Shown here: one piece after another, positions 26,300 through 36,925 of the stretch | Numbering within the stretch: position 1 is the stretch's first letter | Layout: each line of letters starts with the position of its first letter | Source: CAINVV01 sp963663005 | GTDB lineage: Bacteria > Bacteroidota > Bacteroidia > Bacteroidales > Prolixibacteraceae | Assembly (NCBI GenBank): GCA_963663005.2 | Contig: CAXXHH010000015.1 | Coordinates: 434,001 to 498,000 of the forward strand | Length of the DNA: 64,000 bases | Reading direction: 5' to 3' | Notes under the pieces: model-generated | Told to the model about the DNA's origin: nothing | Database searches by the model: none | The model's input: only the letters and a program-made list of their open reading frames with translations | Program-made: the position numbers and the translations under genes

Positions 26300-29200
26300 A
26301 TGAAATTAAAATTGTTTATCAACCGGCACCTCAAAAGTTTCCGGTCTTGTAAAAACTTCCTTGTTATGCGGATGACTCTTTACATAATGCTTTTAAGTGT
26401 AAGTCAGATTTTAGCAGTAGAAACCTTTTCCCAAACTGCAAAAATCAACCTTAATGTAACCAATCAATCGGTTCAAGAAGTACTGACACAAATTCAAAGT
26501 CAAACAGAATTCTTCTTCATGTTCAACAGTAAGATAGTGGATGTGGAAAGGAAAGTTGACATAAAAGCGGACAATCAAATGATCAGTCAGGTACTTCAGG
26601 AGCTATTTTCAGGTACTGATATTTCCTACACCATTGTCGACAGACAAATTGTGCTTTTTTCAACCTCTGCATTCACAGGACAGCAACAGAACCGAAAGGT
26701 TAGCGGGAAGGTCACAGATTCCTCAGGAGGATCATTACCCGGAGTTAGCGTCGTTGTTAAGGGGACTTCAAATGGAACGATTACAGATGCCAGCGGAAAT
26801 TATTCACTTTCAAATGTATCCGAAAATAAGTCTCTGAATTTTTCGTTTGTCGGAATGAAAATGCAGGAGGTGTTGATTGGAAACAAATCGATCATTAATG
26901 TCAAGTTAGAGGAAGATGCGTTTGGAATTGAGGAAGTTGTGGCTATTGGGTATGGAACTGTAAAAAAGAGTGATTTAACCGGATCGGTTGTCTCTATTTC
27001 AAATGGTGATTTAAATGTATCGAACTCTTCTTCTGTCGACCAAATGTTGCTTGGACGGGCTGCCGGTGTACAGATTACGCAATCGAGTCATGCACCCGGC
27101 GGTGGAATATCCATGCGAATCAGAGGTACAGGATCTGTTAATGCAGGACAGGAACCGCTCTATGTAATTGATGGTTTACCAATTGAGAATATTTCAACTG
27201 CCACGGGTGCCGGGAGTACTGGTTTTGATGGCAACCTTCCTCCCACTAACCCACTAAATTCCCTGAATCCATCTGACATTCAATCTGTCGAAATATTAAA
27301 AGATGCTTCCGCTACTGCTATCTATGGATCCAGAGGAGCCAACGGAGTCGTGCTGATTACGACAAAAAAAGGGAAAACAGACAAAATCTCCATTGAAGCA
27401 AACAGCACCTTCAGTGTTTCGAGAGTGGCACACAAACTACACATGCTTGATACGAATGAGTATTTACAGGTTATGAACGAACTTGCGGTAGCAAGAGGTG
27501 GAGCCCAGATATTTTCTGAAAGTATGATTCAGACTATCGGTAATGGAACTAACTGGCAAGATGAAATACTCAGGATGGGGAAAACACAAAATCATAATTT
27601 ATCGTTCTCCGGCAAATCAGGTAACACAGTATTCTACACATCTTTCAATTATTATAATCAGGATGGAGTTGTCATTAATTCCAATTATAACAGATACCAG
27701 GCAAGATTGAACCTCGAGCATAAAGTAGGTGATAAATTCTCGTTTGGCATTAACTTTAATACTTCCCAGGAGAATAACAAATCTTTGCCAATCAATGGTG
27801 GCGGTATCAACCAAGATGCTGATGCCTTGAACTCAGCCTTGAACACACCCCCCATTTTTAACGTTTTTGATGAAAATGGAAATTACACAAGGCCGGAAGC
27901 CGGGAAAATTGTTTCTGTCACGGTCGACAATGCCATTGCATTAGCTTATGGGCAGGTAGCAAAAGACAGGATTAACAGGACTATGGGAAATGTCTTCGCT
28001 GAGTATGTTATCATCCCAGGACTGAAGGCCAAATTGAATTTCGGCTCAGACAGGTACGACAAAAGAAGAGATGTAGTAGAAAGCACAATTACAACGAAGG
28101 GAAAGTTTGTTGGCGGAGATGCAGGAATTATTAGTGGTGAATTAAGTAACACCTTGATTGAAGGAACCCTGAACTACAATAAGTTATTCAAAGAAAAACA
28201 CTCTTTTAATGTGATGATAGGAAACACGTTCCAGCAATTTGATCAACGGACATTTAGTGCTGGTACGCAAGGATTCGATTCGGATGTCATCGAAACTAAT
28301 AATCTGGGATTGGGAACAGCAATCTACAATACAGTTGGAAGTAATACCACCAGAAGACGCCTGTTATCATATTTAGGAAGGATCAATTACAATTTCAATA
28401 ACCGTTATTTGTTGACGGGTTCTATCCGCGCAGATGGGTCTTCGAATTTTGGGACCAACAATAAATACGGTATTTTCCCCTCCTTTTCAGGTGCGTGGAA
28501 AGTCAGCGAAGAAAGCTTTTTGAAAGGGAATAAAGTATTAAGTACACTAAAACTTCGTGTTGGATGGGGACAGATTGGAAATGACGATATTGGTATCGCT
28601 AAAGCAATTACAACTTATTCAGGCTCCGGCAAGAGCATTTTGGGAGGTACTCAGAATACTGCTATCGCTCCTTCCAGAATACCTAATCCAAACTTAAAAT
28701 GGGAGACATCAGAACAAACCAACTTCGGTGCAGATTTTGCTTTATGGAATGGCAGGATCGATGGAACAATAGAATATTATCTAAAAACAACCAAAGATTT
28801 ACTCCTTAATCTGCCAGTTCCTACAACCACAGGTTTTAACTCTTACACCAGTAATGTTGGACAGGTAAATAACAACGGTTTTGAATTCTCTCTTACATCC
28901 AAAAATGTTGTTGGTGATTTCAATTGGTCAACCACGTTTAATCTTGCTACCTTGAAGAATAAAGTGGCTAATCTGGGTCCGATTTCCGAAATAATTGTTT
29001 CAAATTCAGATCCGGGTGTAATTGTGCGGCCGGGAGAATCCCTGTTCTCATACTATGGATACAAGTCAGAAGGAATCTTCCAGACCACCCAGGAAGTTGC
29101 CGCATCCGCCCAGAAAGCTTTGGCTCAACCTGGTGTTCCAAAATGGAAAGACGTTAATAACGATGGGCAAATTACGGATAAGGACCGGGTTATACTGGGA

Positions 29201-29704
29201 AATCCATTCCCTGATTTTACTTTCGGCTTTACCAACGTTTTTAGTTACAAAAGTTTGGAGCTAAATATTTTTGTTGAAGGATCACAAGGAGCCGAAATGT
29301 TTAACTGGCAGGTCGTTGATGCTCTTTATGCAAATGATCCATACAGGAATAGAATGGCTGAGCCGCTTCTGAACCGTTGGACAACCAATAATCCAACCAA
29401 CAAGTGGCCATCAGGAATCAATTCGTCAATTTATCAGGGTGATAAAACCAATAGCTTTACAATTCTTGATGCATCATACATTCGTCTGAAGACTATACAA
29501 CTCACCTATAATTTGCCTTCGAAAATTATAAAGCCATTACAATCCGCGCAAATATATGTAGCAGGTGATAATCTTGCAATGCTTACCGATTATCCTGGAT
29601 ATGATCCGGATGTCAATTCTTCAGGTCAGGGAAATGTCCGTACTGACAGGAATTCATATCCTGCTTCGAGGTCAATTATATTTGGAATTAAATTAGGATT
29701 TTAA
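26300..29704 (+). CDS. SusC/RagA-family TonB-linked outer-membrane transporter with STN signalling domain
   Basis: A 1134-residue outer-membrane protein that imports glycan fragments with energy from TonB. Order: signal (to about 46, ending ETFSQ), STN domain (about 50-125, VQEVLTQIQSQTEFFFMFNS), carboxypeptidase-regulatory domain (about 143-222, VSGKVTDSSGGSLPGVSVVV), the SusC signature EEVVAIGYGTVKKSDLTG, plug (about 230-350, including YGSRGANGVVLITTKKG), and a 22-stranded barrel ending in IIFGIKLGF. The STN domain links it to the FecR/sigma pair upstream. susD follows 11 bp later. Confidence 0.96.
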   Translation: MKLKLFINRHLKSFRSCKNFLVMRMTLYIMLLSVSQILAVETFSQTAKINLNVTNQSVQEVLTQIQSQTEFFFMFNSKIVDVERKVDIKADNQMISQVLQELFSGTDISYTIVDRQIVLFSTSAFTGQQQNRKVSGKVTDSSGGSLPGVSVVVKGTSNGTITDASGNYSLSNVSENKSLNFSFVGMKMQEVLIGNKSIINVKLEEDAFGIEEVVAIGYGTVKKSDLTGSVVSISNGDLNVSNSSSVDQMLLGRAAGVQITQSSHAPGGGISMRIRGTGSVNAGQEPLYVIDGLPIENISTATGAGSTGFDGNLPPTNPLNSLNPSDIQSVEILKDASATAIYGSRGANGVVLITTKKGKTDKISIEANSTFSVSRVAHKLHMLDTNEYLQVMNELAVARGGAQIFSESMIQTIGNGTNWQDEILRMGKTQNHNLSFSGKSGNTVFYTSFNYYNQDGVVINSNYNRYQARLNLEHKVGDKFSFGINFNTSQENNKSLPINGGGINQDADALNSALNTPPIFNVFDENGNYTRPEAGKIVSVTVDNAIALAYGQVAKDRINRTMGNVFAEYVIIPGLKAKLNFGSDRYDKRRDVVESTITTKGKFVGGDAGIISGELSNTLIEGTLNYNKLFKEKHSFNVMIGNTFQQFDQRTFSAGTQGFDSDVIETNNLGLGTAIYNTVGSNTTRRRLLSYLGRINYNFNNRYLLTGSIRADGSSNFGTNNKYGIFPSFSGAWKVSEESFLKGNKVLSTLKLRVGWGQIGNDDIGIAKAITTYSGSGKSILGGTQNTAIAPSRIPNPNLKWETSEQTNFGADFALWNGRIDGTIEYYLKTTKDLLLNLPVPTTTGFNSYTSNVGQVNNNGFEFSLTSKNVVGDFNWSTTFNLATLKNKVANLGPISEIIVSNSDPGVIVRPGESLFSYYGYKSEGIFQTTQEVAASAQKALAQPGVPKWKDVNNDGQITDKDRVILGNPFPDFTFGFTNVFSYKSLELNIFVEGSQGAEMFNWQVVDALYANDPYRNRMAEPLLNRWTTNNPTNKWPSGINSSIYQGDKTNSFTILDASYIRLKTIQLTYNLPSKIIKPLQSAQIYVAGDNLAMLTDYPGYDPDVNSSGQGNVRTDRNSYPASRSIIFGIKLGF

Positions 29705-29715
29705 CACGTAAAGAC

Positions 29716-31155
29716 ATGAAAAAGAATAATATAAGTGGCATTGCAATATTAATGATGGCAATAATGTTGTCTTCGGCAGGTTGCACTAAATTATTGAACG
29801 TTGAACCTGCGTCCCAATATGGCAGCAATTTTCTTTCCACGAAATCCGGAGTCAATGCTGTGCTAAATTCAGCCTATGCAAACGGGCAAATGATAAATGA
29901 TGAAGGGGTTAACAGAATCTATGTCGAAGAATCCACAACGGATGTCTTTGTCAATTACAGGGGCTTTCTGAATGGAAATCTTCAGTATATTATGGATTAC
30001 ACTTGGGGAACTTCACATGCTTACCTTGTCAATTTTTGGAAAAATAATTATAGCGCGATCAGGGATGCAAATATCGTTCTCGAGGCAATACCTGGTCATC
30101 CCGAACTTACTGCAGCAGAGAAAAGTGAGTTCGAAGGGCAGGCACGATTTATTCGGGGTACAGCGTATGCATTTTTGTACGGTTGGTATGGCCCCATTCC
30201 AATTGTTCAAAGTCCACTCGACGATAAATTCCCGGCCAAGGCTACAGAAGAAGAGATAAAGGCATTCATTACTGCTGATTTAACTAAGGCTGCCGAATTA
30301 TTGTCGACCAAAACAAGTCAATATGGCAGGGGTACAAAGGGTGCGGCCTTAGGCATTTTGGCCGAATTTTATAACAACACCAAACAATGGAGTTTGGCGG
30401 CATCAACAGCGAAACAAGTTATGGATTTGGGTCTGTATAAGTTATGGCCTGACTTTACGACGCTTTTTGCACTGGCGAACGAAAATAACAGTGAAATGAT
30501 TTATGTTTTCCCCGCAATTGCTGTCGAACCTTATGGAAATGTGTGGGTTGCAAACGCATTACCCCCACTTTATAATACACCAATCCAGAATACCGCAACG
30601 CAAGTATGTGTGCCGGTTAATTTTTACAAAACATTTGCCGCGGGAGACCATCGCAGGGATTTAATAATTGCCAACTATATTGACAAAAACGGGAAGTTTG
30701 TGGATCTGACAACTGGAGTAGAGTATCAAAATCCAAGGAGTCTTAAATATCCTCTTGACCCCAATGCACAGAACAGGTCTGGAGGAGCGGATTTCCCCAT
30801 TATGAGGTACGCTGATATCCTTTTAATACGAGCCGAAGGGCTTGTAATGTCGACGGGAACCGTTGCGCCTGAAGCTCTCAGCCTCTTAAACCAAATTCGA
30901 AACCGGGCAGGACTGGCAAGTCTGACTTCGATTGACCTACCCAATCAGGATAGCTTTATTACGCAGCTTTTAAAGGAAAGAAGCTGGGAATTCTACAGTG
31001 AAGGCAAAAGAAGACAGGATCTATTGCGGCATGATCTCCTAATAAACAATGCTTTGGCTCGAGGAAAATCAGCCAAACCTTACCATGTCAGGTTTCCTAT
31101 TCCGCAAACCGACATCGATGCTAATATGAATCTGATTCAAAATGTAGGTTACTAA
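29716..31155 (+). CDS. SusD/RagB-family glycan-binding lipoprotein
   Basis: A 479-residue surface lipoprotein with lipobox SSAGC (Cys23). It caps the SusC barrel and binds oligosaccharide. SusD-type TPR helices contain EGQARFIRGTAYAFLYGWYG, and the C-terminal RagB/SusD region includes RYADILLIRAEGLV and ERSWEFYSEGKRRQDLLRH. It is co-transcribed with susC. The bound glycan cannot be deduced, but the adjacent sulfatase suggests a sulfated one. Confidence 0.95.
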   Translation: MKKNNISGIAILMMAIMLSSAGCTKLLNVEPASQYGSNFLSTKSGVNAVLNSAYANGQMINDEGVNRIYVEESTTDVFVNYRGFLNGNLQYIMDYTWGTSHAYLVNFWKNNYSAIRDANIVLEAIPGHPELTAAEKSEFEGQARFIRGTAYAFLYGWYGPIPIVQSPLDDKFPAKATEEEIKAFITADLTKAAELLSTKTSQYGRGTKGAALGILAEFYNNTKQWSLAASTAKQVMDLGLYKLWPDFTTLFALANENNSEMIYVFPAIAVEPYGNVWVANALPPLYNTPIQNTATQVCVPVNFYKTFAAGDHRRDLIIANYIDKNGKFVDLTTGVEYQNPRSLKYPLDPNAQNRSGGADFPIMRYADILLIRAEGLVMSTGTVAPEALSLLNQIRNRAGLASLTSIDLPNQDSFITQLLKERSWEFYSEGKRRQDLLRHDLLINNALARGKSAKPYHVRFPIPQTDIDANMNLIQNVGY

Positions 31156-31179
31156 TTGCGAATTGAATCATTTTAAGGG

Positions 31180-31225
31180 GTTGACAGAAATAGTGCGAAC
31201 TAGAACTGTCAACTTCTTATATTTG
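31180..31225 (+). promoter_or_regulatory. Hairpin followed by a promoter-like element between susD and the sulfatase gene
   Basis: GTTGACAG (31180-31187) pairs perfectly with CTGTCAAC (31206-31213). Five bases on, TATATTTG (31218-31225) fits the TAnnTTTG -7 consensus, 34 bp before the sulfatase ATG. The hairpin may weaken read-through from susD while the sulfatase has its own start site. Confidence 0.45.
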
Positions 31226-31258
31226 GACTAATCCATGATATTATAGGAAAAATTTAAA

Positions 31259-32887
31259 ATGAATACCAATAAGTTTATAATCCTCGCACCCGCATTTGTT
31301 TTGTCCCTTACCACTTTCGGACAGAGTAAAGTTAAACCTAATATTATTCTGATAATGTCTGACGACATGGGTTACTCCGATATTGGGTGTTATGGAGGGG
31401 AGATTCAAACCCCCAATCTTGATAAGCTAGCTTCGAAAGGAATTCGGTTTACTCAGTTTTATAATACAGCCAGATGTTGTCCAACCAGAGCATCTTTACT
31501 ATCCGGACTATATCCTCACCAGGCAGGAATTGGCCTCATGACCAATCCCTCAGAAGATCCCAAGGGTTACGATTTCGAATTGCCTGGCTACCGCGGATTC
31601 TTAAACAAGAACTGCATGACTATCCCCGAAGTGCTGAAGCAAGCAGGCTATACGACAATGATGACAGGTAAGTGGCATCTGGGAATGAATGGAAAGGATC
31701 AGTGGCCATTGCAGCGTGGTTTCGATAAATATTACGGCATTCTTGATGGAGCATGCAATTATTTTGAGCCCAAGTATCCACGTGGGATAACATCAGGAAA
31801 TGATACAGTTTCGATTCATGATCCCAATTTTTACTCTGCTGATGCCTTTACCGAAAATGCCATCAGATTTATTCATGAATCACACACAAGTAATCCTGAT
31901 AAACCCTTCTTTCTTTATCTGGCATATAATTCTCCACATTGGCCCTTACAAGCACCAAAGGAAAGTATTGACAAGTACAGGGGAAAATATAATACGGGTT
32001 GGAATACAATCAGACTCGAGCGCTACAAACGCATGATAAAAATGGGAATTATTGACCCATCCTGGGAGCTTTCCAATCAGGATTCCAAAGATTGGGATTC
32101 CTTGTCTGCTGGAACGAAAAAGGAAATGGAGCTTAGAAGAGAAATATATGCAGCTCAGGTTGACAGAATGGATCAGAATATTGGTCGTCTTTATCACTAT
32201 TTGGAGCAAAATAAACTTGTCGATAATACCATAATATTATTTATTGATGATAATGGAGCTTGTGCCGAAGGAGGGGAATTAGGCGGTGGCCCGTCCAGAC
32301 AGCTGGAAACGAAAGAGGGATATTTCCTGACTTATGGTAAGTCATGGGCAAATGCTTCAAATACACCTTTTAGACTCTATAAACATTGGATACATGAAGG
32401 GGGTATTTCTTCGCCTCTAATTGTTCATTGGCCAAACGGCATCAAAAAGGAGGATGAAGGAACATTGGTGCATCAATACGGATTCCTACCTGATATTATG
32501 GCAACTTTTATTGAACTAGCGGAAGCTAACTATCCTGTTGAATACAAAGGTAATAAAATACAACCCTTCGAAGGGGTCAGTTTGTTACCACTCATTAAAG
32601 GTAATCGCCTGCCCGTCCATACTAAACCTATCTTTTGGGAGCATGAAGGGAACAAGGCTGTGCGGCTGGGCAAGTACAAGCTGGTTATGGCCTGGGACGA
32701 GAACAAGCCCGAAAAGTGGGAGCTCTATGATATAGAAAAAGACAGGACTGAAATGCATGACCTGGCTGTCCTACTACCTGAAATCGCATCCAAAATGAAG
32801 AAAATGTGGGAGGATTGGGCTAAACGTTCGATGGTGGAACCCTGGACAAAAATTAAGGCTCTCGAGCAAAAGAAGGGCAAAAAGTGA
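31259..32887 (+). CDS. Secreted arylsulfatase (S1 family)
   Basis: A 542-residue exported sulfatase (signal peptide ends at about residue 22, TTFGQ). The metal site begins with IILIMSDDMGYSD. The C-x-P-x-R motif is C73-C-P-T-R77 in ARCCPTRASLLSG, where Cys73 would be oxidised to formylglycine by a sulfatase-maturating enzyme encoded elsewhere. HHis-type segments (TMMTGKWHLG, NSPHWPLQAP) and the C-terminal KWELYDIEKDRTE subdomain are intact. It removes sulfate esters from the glycan handled by the SusC/D pair. Confidence 0.95.
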   Translation: MNTNKFIILAPAFVLSLTTFGQSKVKPNIILIMSDDMGYSDIGCYGGEIQTPNLDKLASKGIRFTQFYNTARCCPTRASLLSGLYPHQAGIGLMTNPSEDPKGYDFELPGYRGFLNKNCMTIPEVLKQAGYTTMMTGKWHLGMNGKDQWPLQRGFDKYYGILDGACNYFEPKYPRGITSGNDTVSIHDPNFYSADAFTENAIRFIHESHTSNPDKPFFLYLAYNSPHWPLQAPKESIDKYRGKYNTGWNTIRLERYKRMIKMGIIDPSWELSNQDSKDWDSLSAGTKKEMELRREIYAAQVDRMDQNIGRLYHYLEQNKLVDNTIILFIDDNGACAEGGELGGGPSRQLETKEGYFLTYGKSWANASNTPFRLYKHWIHEGGISSPLIVHWPNGIKKEDEGTLVHQYGFLPDIMATFIELAEANYPVEYKGNKIQPFEGVSLLPLIKGNRLPVHTKPIFWEHEGNKAVRLGKYKLVMAWDENKPEKWELYDIEKDRTEMHDLAVLLPEIASKMKKMWEDWAKRSMVEPWTKIKALEQKKGKK

Positions 32888-32931
32888 CATCGCCGAATGA
32901 AAATCACTAACTTTGCTTAAAATATAGACAG

Positions 32932-33705
32932 ATGGAATCCCATGCAAGTTTGACTCCTGCATTTCTCTATAGCTTAATAGGATTGCTATTTGTTTTATTG
33001 GCTCTGCTTGTTTACCTCTCAATCCGGTTGAAAAACTCTGTAATCAGCAATCGAAAGTTGGAAGTAAAATTACGAGATATCGAGGGCAAGTTTAATGAGA
33101 TACAGCTTGAAAACCTGGATTCAAGACTCAATCCCCACTTGTTCAAGAATATACTAAATTCAGTACAATCGCACGCTTACCAAACTTACTTTGCTTTGGA
33201 CAAATTGGCGAATGTCCTGGATTACATACTTTATGATAGCCGAAAGAAATTTGTTACGCCCAAACAGGAGATTGAATTTGCACTCAATCTGATCGAAATC
33301 AATAAAATCAAACTAAGTCCACTTTTTGAATTAAAGGTCAAACTAAAGGTTAATGAAAACGAGCCACTTTATCATCAAAACCTGCTTGCTCCGTTTATTT
33401 CCACCGATCTGATCGAGAACGCATTTAAGCACGCCGACATACAAAGCCCAGGGGCTTTTATTTCGATTATTTTTGATTTTAATGATAATATTTTCAATCT
33501 CACGGTAGCCAACAAAATTTCTGATAAAGCACCCATCAAAAAGCCAAACAGTGGATTTGGAGTAGATTCACTTAGACAGCGGTTAAAAATCATTTACTCA
33601 GATCAATTCAAATTTGACTCTTTTACAGAAGATAATGTCTATATAGCAAATTTAAAAATTGACTTACTTGAATACAAAGCTAAGATGCTTGCTGCTGGAC
33701 GATGA
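32932..33705 (+). CDS. LytS/YehU-type sensor histidine kinase
   Basis: 257 residues. One N-terminal membrane helix (about 10-28), a short coiled coil, then the HisKA_7TM-type domain with LDSRLNPHLFKNILNSVQSH, where His is the phosphoacceptor in the NPHLF motif, and a C-terminal ATPase part with LIENAFKHA and GFGVDSLRQRL. It has almost no sensor domain. It overlaps its response regulator gene by 47 bp. The pair probably senses membrane state or a partner protein. Confidence 0.9.
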   Translation: MESHASLTPAFLYSLIGLLFVLLALLVYLSIRLKNSVISNRKLEVKLRDIEGKFNEIQLENLDSRLNPHLFKNILNSVQSHAYQTYFALDKLANVLDYILYDSRKKFVTPKQEIEFALNLIEINKIKLSPLFELKVKLKVNENEPLYHQNLLAPFISTDLIENAFKHADIQSPGAFISIIFDFNDNIFNLTVANKISDKAPIKKPNSGFGVDSLRQRLKIIYSDQFKFDSFTEDNVYIANLKIDLLEYKAKMLAAGR

Positions 33706-34387
33706 ATTACCCGGGCTTTCCTATCTGAAATTACTTTGTGAACAAATCGATGGAATAGAGGTGGTCAAGGCCTTTAACGATTCGGAAAAATTCCTGAATG
33801 AGTTGCCTGGCCTGGAATTTGATCTGTGCATACTTGATATTGAAATGCCGGGTACTAACGGAATTGCAATAGCTAAACTTATCCAGGGAAAACCTGTCAT
33901 TTTTACCACCGCTTACAAAACTTTTGCAGCTGAAGCCTTCGACATCGACGCCATCGATTATATTGTTAAACCAATAGAACTGGAACGTCTTCAAAAAGCA
34001 GTCAACAAAGTAATTCAAAGGAACGATTCTGGAATTGCACCTGCCAAACAAATAAAAATCAATTCAGACAAAGGGATTGCACTGATTGATTCTGCAAAAT
34101 TGGCGTACATCCGAACTTCAGAAATTGACAGCCGGGACAAAGCAGCGCACTTGGTAGACGGTACAACCATTCGCCTGAAAAATATTTCGTTCGAAAAACT
34201 TTCTTCCCTACTCCCAAATGAATCATTCTGCCGTATAAATAAAAAGGAAATAATCTCCTTATCATCTGTGCATTACTACTCACAAGATCAAATTACAACT
34301 AATATTTACTCAAATTCCAATAAACCCCTGGTGCTTCATTTAGGTGAAGCATACCGCCAAAGTTTCATGCTCAAGATGAAGGGGTAG
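33659..34387 (+). CDS. LytTR-type response regulator
   Basis: 242 residues: a receiver domain (about 8-120, with LLLDDE and phosphoacceptor Asp in CILDIEMPGTNG) and a C-terminal LytTR DNA-binding domain (about 140-240, FCRINKKEIISLSSV). The start is a TTG codon (33659 or 33668), since no ATG precedes the receiver strand. The frame overlaps the kinase gene. Its targets may include the adjoining antiporter or locus genes, which is inferred from position only. Confidence 0.92.
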   Translation: MTYLNTKLRCLLLDDELPGLSYLKLLCEQIDGIEVVKAFNDSEKFLNELPGLEFDLCILDIEMPGTNGIAIAKLIQGKPVIFTTAYKTFAAEAFDIDAIDYIVKPIELERLQKAVNKVIQRNDSGIAPAKQIKINSDKGIALIDSAKLAYIRTSEIDSRDKAAHLVDGTTIRLKNISFEKLSSLLPNESFCRINKKEIISLSSVHYYSQDQITTNIYSNSNKPLVLHLGEAYRQSFMLKMKG

Positions 34388-34530
34388 TTTATTACAAAAA
34401 AATACCTTCTTGTTACAAATAGAGATCATTCAACTTTTGCGTTGAACATTGGCCTTTAACTTCCACTATTTTTAAGGCTTGTTAGTTTATGCGCCATTCA
34501 GTATTGGCCAATCTTTTAGACTAAAAGTCG

Positions 34531-36798
34531 ATGAAGTCATTTAAATATGCAGTCCTGTATTTCGGAATTCTCGCTTTTTTCTTTGTATTGATCTATTGGA
34601 TCATAAGGGAAGGGAAAATACTTGAAGTCGGAACAAATGTACTTGAGCCAAATTCGTCTGCTTCAAGTCTATCTCAGTTCTTTCAGTCCATTACTAATAG
34701 TTTTTCTCAACCTGTCGGACTGATCTTGGCTCAGATCGTCACCATAATTATTGTTTCCAGAATATTCACACTGTTTTTTACAAAAATACATCAACCAGCA
34801 GTTATCGGTGAAATCGTCGCAGGCATTGCACTGGGACCATCATTACTCGGTATCATTTCTCCCGCAATATCAACTGCCCTTTTCCCCGTGAGTTCACTCG
34901 GCAACCTAAGTCTTATAAGTCAGTTCGGATTAATTCTATTCATGTTTATGGTCGGGATGGAACTTGATTTCAACTTAATTAAGAACAAAGTTAAAGAGGC
35001 GACGGTTGTGAGTAATGCCGGGATCATCATACCATTTACGCTGGGAATTGGTCTTGCCTATTTTATTTATGATGGCTTTTCGCCGAAAGGGGTACCTTTT
35101 CTATCTTTTGGTTTATTCCTTGGAATGGCAATGAGTATCACGGCTTTCCCGGTTCTTGCCAGAATAGTTCAGGAACGGGGCCTGCACAAAACCCGACTCG
35201 GAACCCTTGTAATCACATGTGCAGCTGCCGATGATATTTCTGCATGGTGCATGCTTGCCGCAATTATAGCTATTGCAAAGGTGGGTTCATTTTTAAGTTC
35301 AGTTTATGTCATCCTTTTATCAATTGGGTATGTCTTGGTAATGATTAAAGTAGTGCGCCCTTTTCTAAAAAGGGTCGGCGATTTGCATGCCTCGAGGGAG
35401 GCAATGAGTAAACAAGTTGTGGCAATCTTCTTCCTTACCTTACTCATTTCATCATATATTACTGAGATTATAGGAATTCATGCCCTTTTTGGAGCCTTTT
35501 TGGCGGGAACAATTATGCCTGAGAATACTAAATTCAGGAATATTTTCATTCAGAAAATTGAAGATGTTTCTCTGGTATTACTGCTTCCCCTCTTTTTTGT
35601 CTTTACTGGATTACGTACACAGATCGGACTTCTGAATGACATTTATCTGTGGAAAATAACAGGGCTTATTATTTTGGTTGCTATAACAGGAAAATTTGTT
35701 GGAAGCACGATCGCATCAAGAATAACGGGACAAAACTGGAGAGATAGCCTTACCATTGGAGCCTTAATGAATACACGCGGACTCATGGAACTCGTAGTGT
35801 TGAACATTGGCTACGAACTTGGGATTTTGTCTCCGAAAATATTCTCTATGATGGTAATTATGGCTTTGGTTACAACTTTCATGACTGGTCCGGTTTTAGA
35901 TCTGATTGAAAGAATGTTCAAGCCAAAGACCCTCATCATTCAGGAAAAAATCAGACAAATGAGCAAATTCAACATTATTATCTCTTTTGGAAATCCGGAA
36001 ATGGGCGTCACATTATTAAGACTTGCCAATAATCTGGTTAAAAAGCACCAGGAAAACAGTTCGGTAACCGCCTTGCATTTGTGTCCCAATAATATGTTGC
36101 ATCATTACAATCTGGATGAATATGAGAATGAAAGCTTTGCCCGGGTAGTTCATGAATCAAAGATGCTGGATCAGCAAATTATTACGATGTTTAAGGCATC
36201 GGATGACATTGATGATGACATCCTGGAAATAACCAATAAGGGAAACTTCGATTTGCTTTTAATCGGAATTGGACAATCAATTTTCGAGGGAAGTCTGTTA
36301 GGCAGAATCTTAGGTTATACTACTCGGATAGTAAATCCTGACCGATTGATGCAGAAGGTTTCTGGTAAAGATAAAACGGCTGGAAATTCATCGTTTGATG
36401 ACAGAACCCAAAGTATCCTGTCCGGGAGTATGGTGCCGGTTGGAATTTTTATTAATAAAAACATAGTTGATTTTGAACGAATTGTGGTGCCGTTTTATTC
36501 AGAAAAAGACAGCTTTTTAATTGATTATATTCAGCGGCTGATTAAGAATTCTGAAGCGCAAATTACTGTTATCGACCCGGATGATCAGATAAGAAAACAC
36601 ACACGGTTCAAGGAATCCATCAGAGCAATTGAACAGGAAGCACCTAACTATATCACTTTTAGCAATAACGATTTAGATGCAACGTTTATTTCGCAATTTC
36701 AGTTGATGATAATCTCTACCGATGCATGGAATAAACTCATTGAGTCGCAACCGGTTTGGCTCGACCAAACGCCTTCAACTCTAATTATACAGTCCTAA
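34531..36798 (+). CDS. Kef-type monovalent cation:proton antiporter (CPA2)
   Basis: 755 residues. An N-terminal membrane helix (about 7-27), then a Na_H_Exchanger domain with about 12 helices (60-470), including HQPAVIGEIVAGIALGPSLL, the characteristic FMVGMELDF and CAAADDISAW (Asp pair in the ion path). The C-terminal 280 residues form two universal-stress-like cytoplasmic domains. It exchanges Na+ or K+ for protons at the inner membrane. The gene stands alone. Confidence 0.93.
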   Translation: MKSFKYAVLYFGILAFFFVLIYWIIREGKILEVGTNVLEPNSSASSLSQFFQSITNSFSQPVGLILAQIVTIIIVSRIFTLFFTKIHQPAVIGEIVAGIALGPSLLGIISPAISTALFPVSSLGNLSLISQFGLILFMFMVGMELDFNLIKNKVKEATVVSNAGIIIPFTLGIGLAYFIYDGFSPKGVPFLSFGLFLGMAMSITAFPVLARIVQERGLHKTRLGTLVITCAAADDISAWCMLAAIIAIAKVGSFLSSVYVILLSIGYVLVMIKVVRPFLKRVGDLHASREAMSKQVVAIFFLTLLISSYITEIIGIHALFGAFLAGTIMPENTKFRNIFIQKIEDVSLVLLLPLFFVFTGLRTQIGLLNDIYLWKITGLIILVAITGKFVGSTIASRITGQNWRDSLTIGALMNTRGLMELVVLNIGYELGILSPKIFSMMVIMALVTTFMTGPVLDLIERMFKPKTLIIQEKIRQMSKFNIIISFGNPEMGVTLLRLANNLVKKHQENSSVTALHLCPNNMLHHYNLDEYENESFARVVHESKMLDQQIITMFKASDDIDDDILEITNKGNFDLLLIGIGQSIFEGSLLGRILGYTTRIVNPDRLMQKVSGKDKTAGNSSFDDRTQSILSGSMVPVGIFINKNIVDFERIVVPFYSEKDSFLIDYIQRLIKNSEAQITVIDPDDQIRKHTRFKESIRAIEQEAPNYITFSNNDLDATFISQFQLMIISTDAWNKLIESQPVWLDQTPSTLIIQS

Positions 36799-36925
36799 AA
36801 AGACCTTAATATTGCGTAATCCAGAGGCGTTTAAATTTATTCGCATTTATTGGTAATAAGATAATTTTTGGAAAACGACACTAAAATATTACCGTGACCC
36901 TTTGAATGGATACATTAAATCCCTT

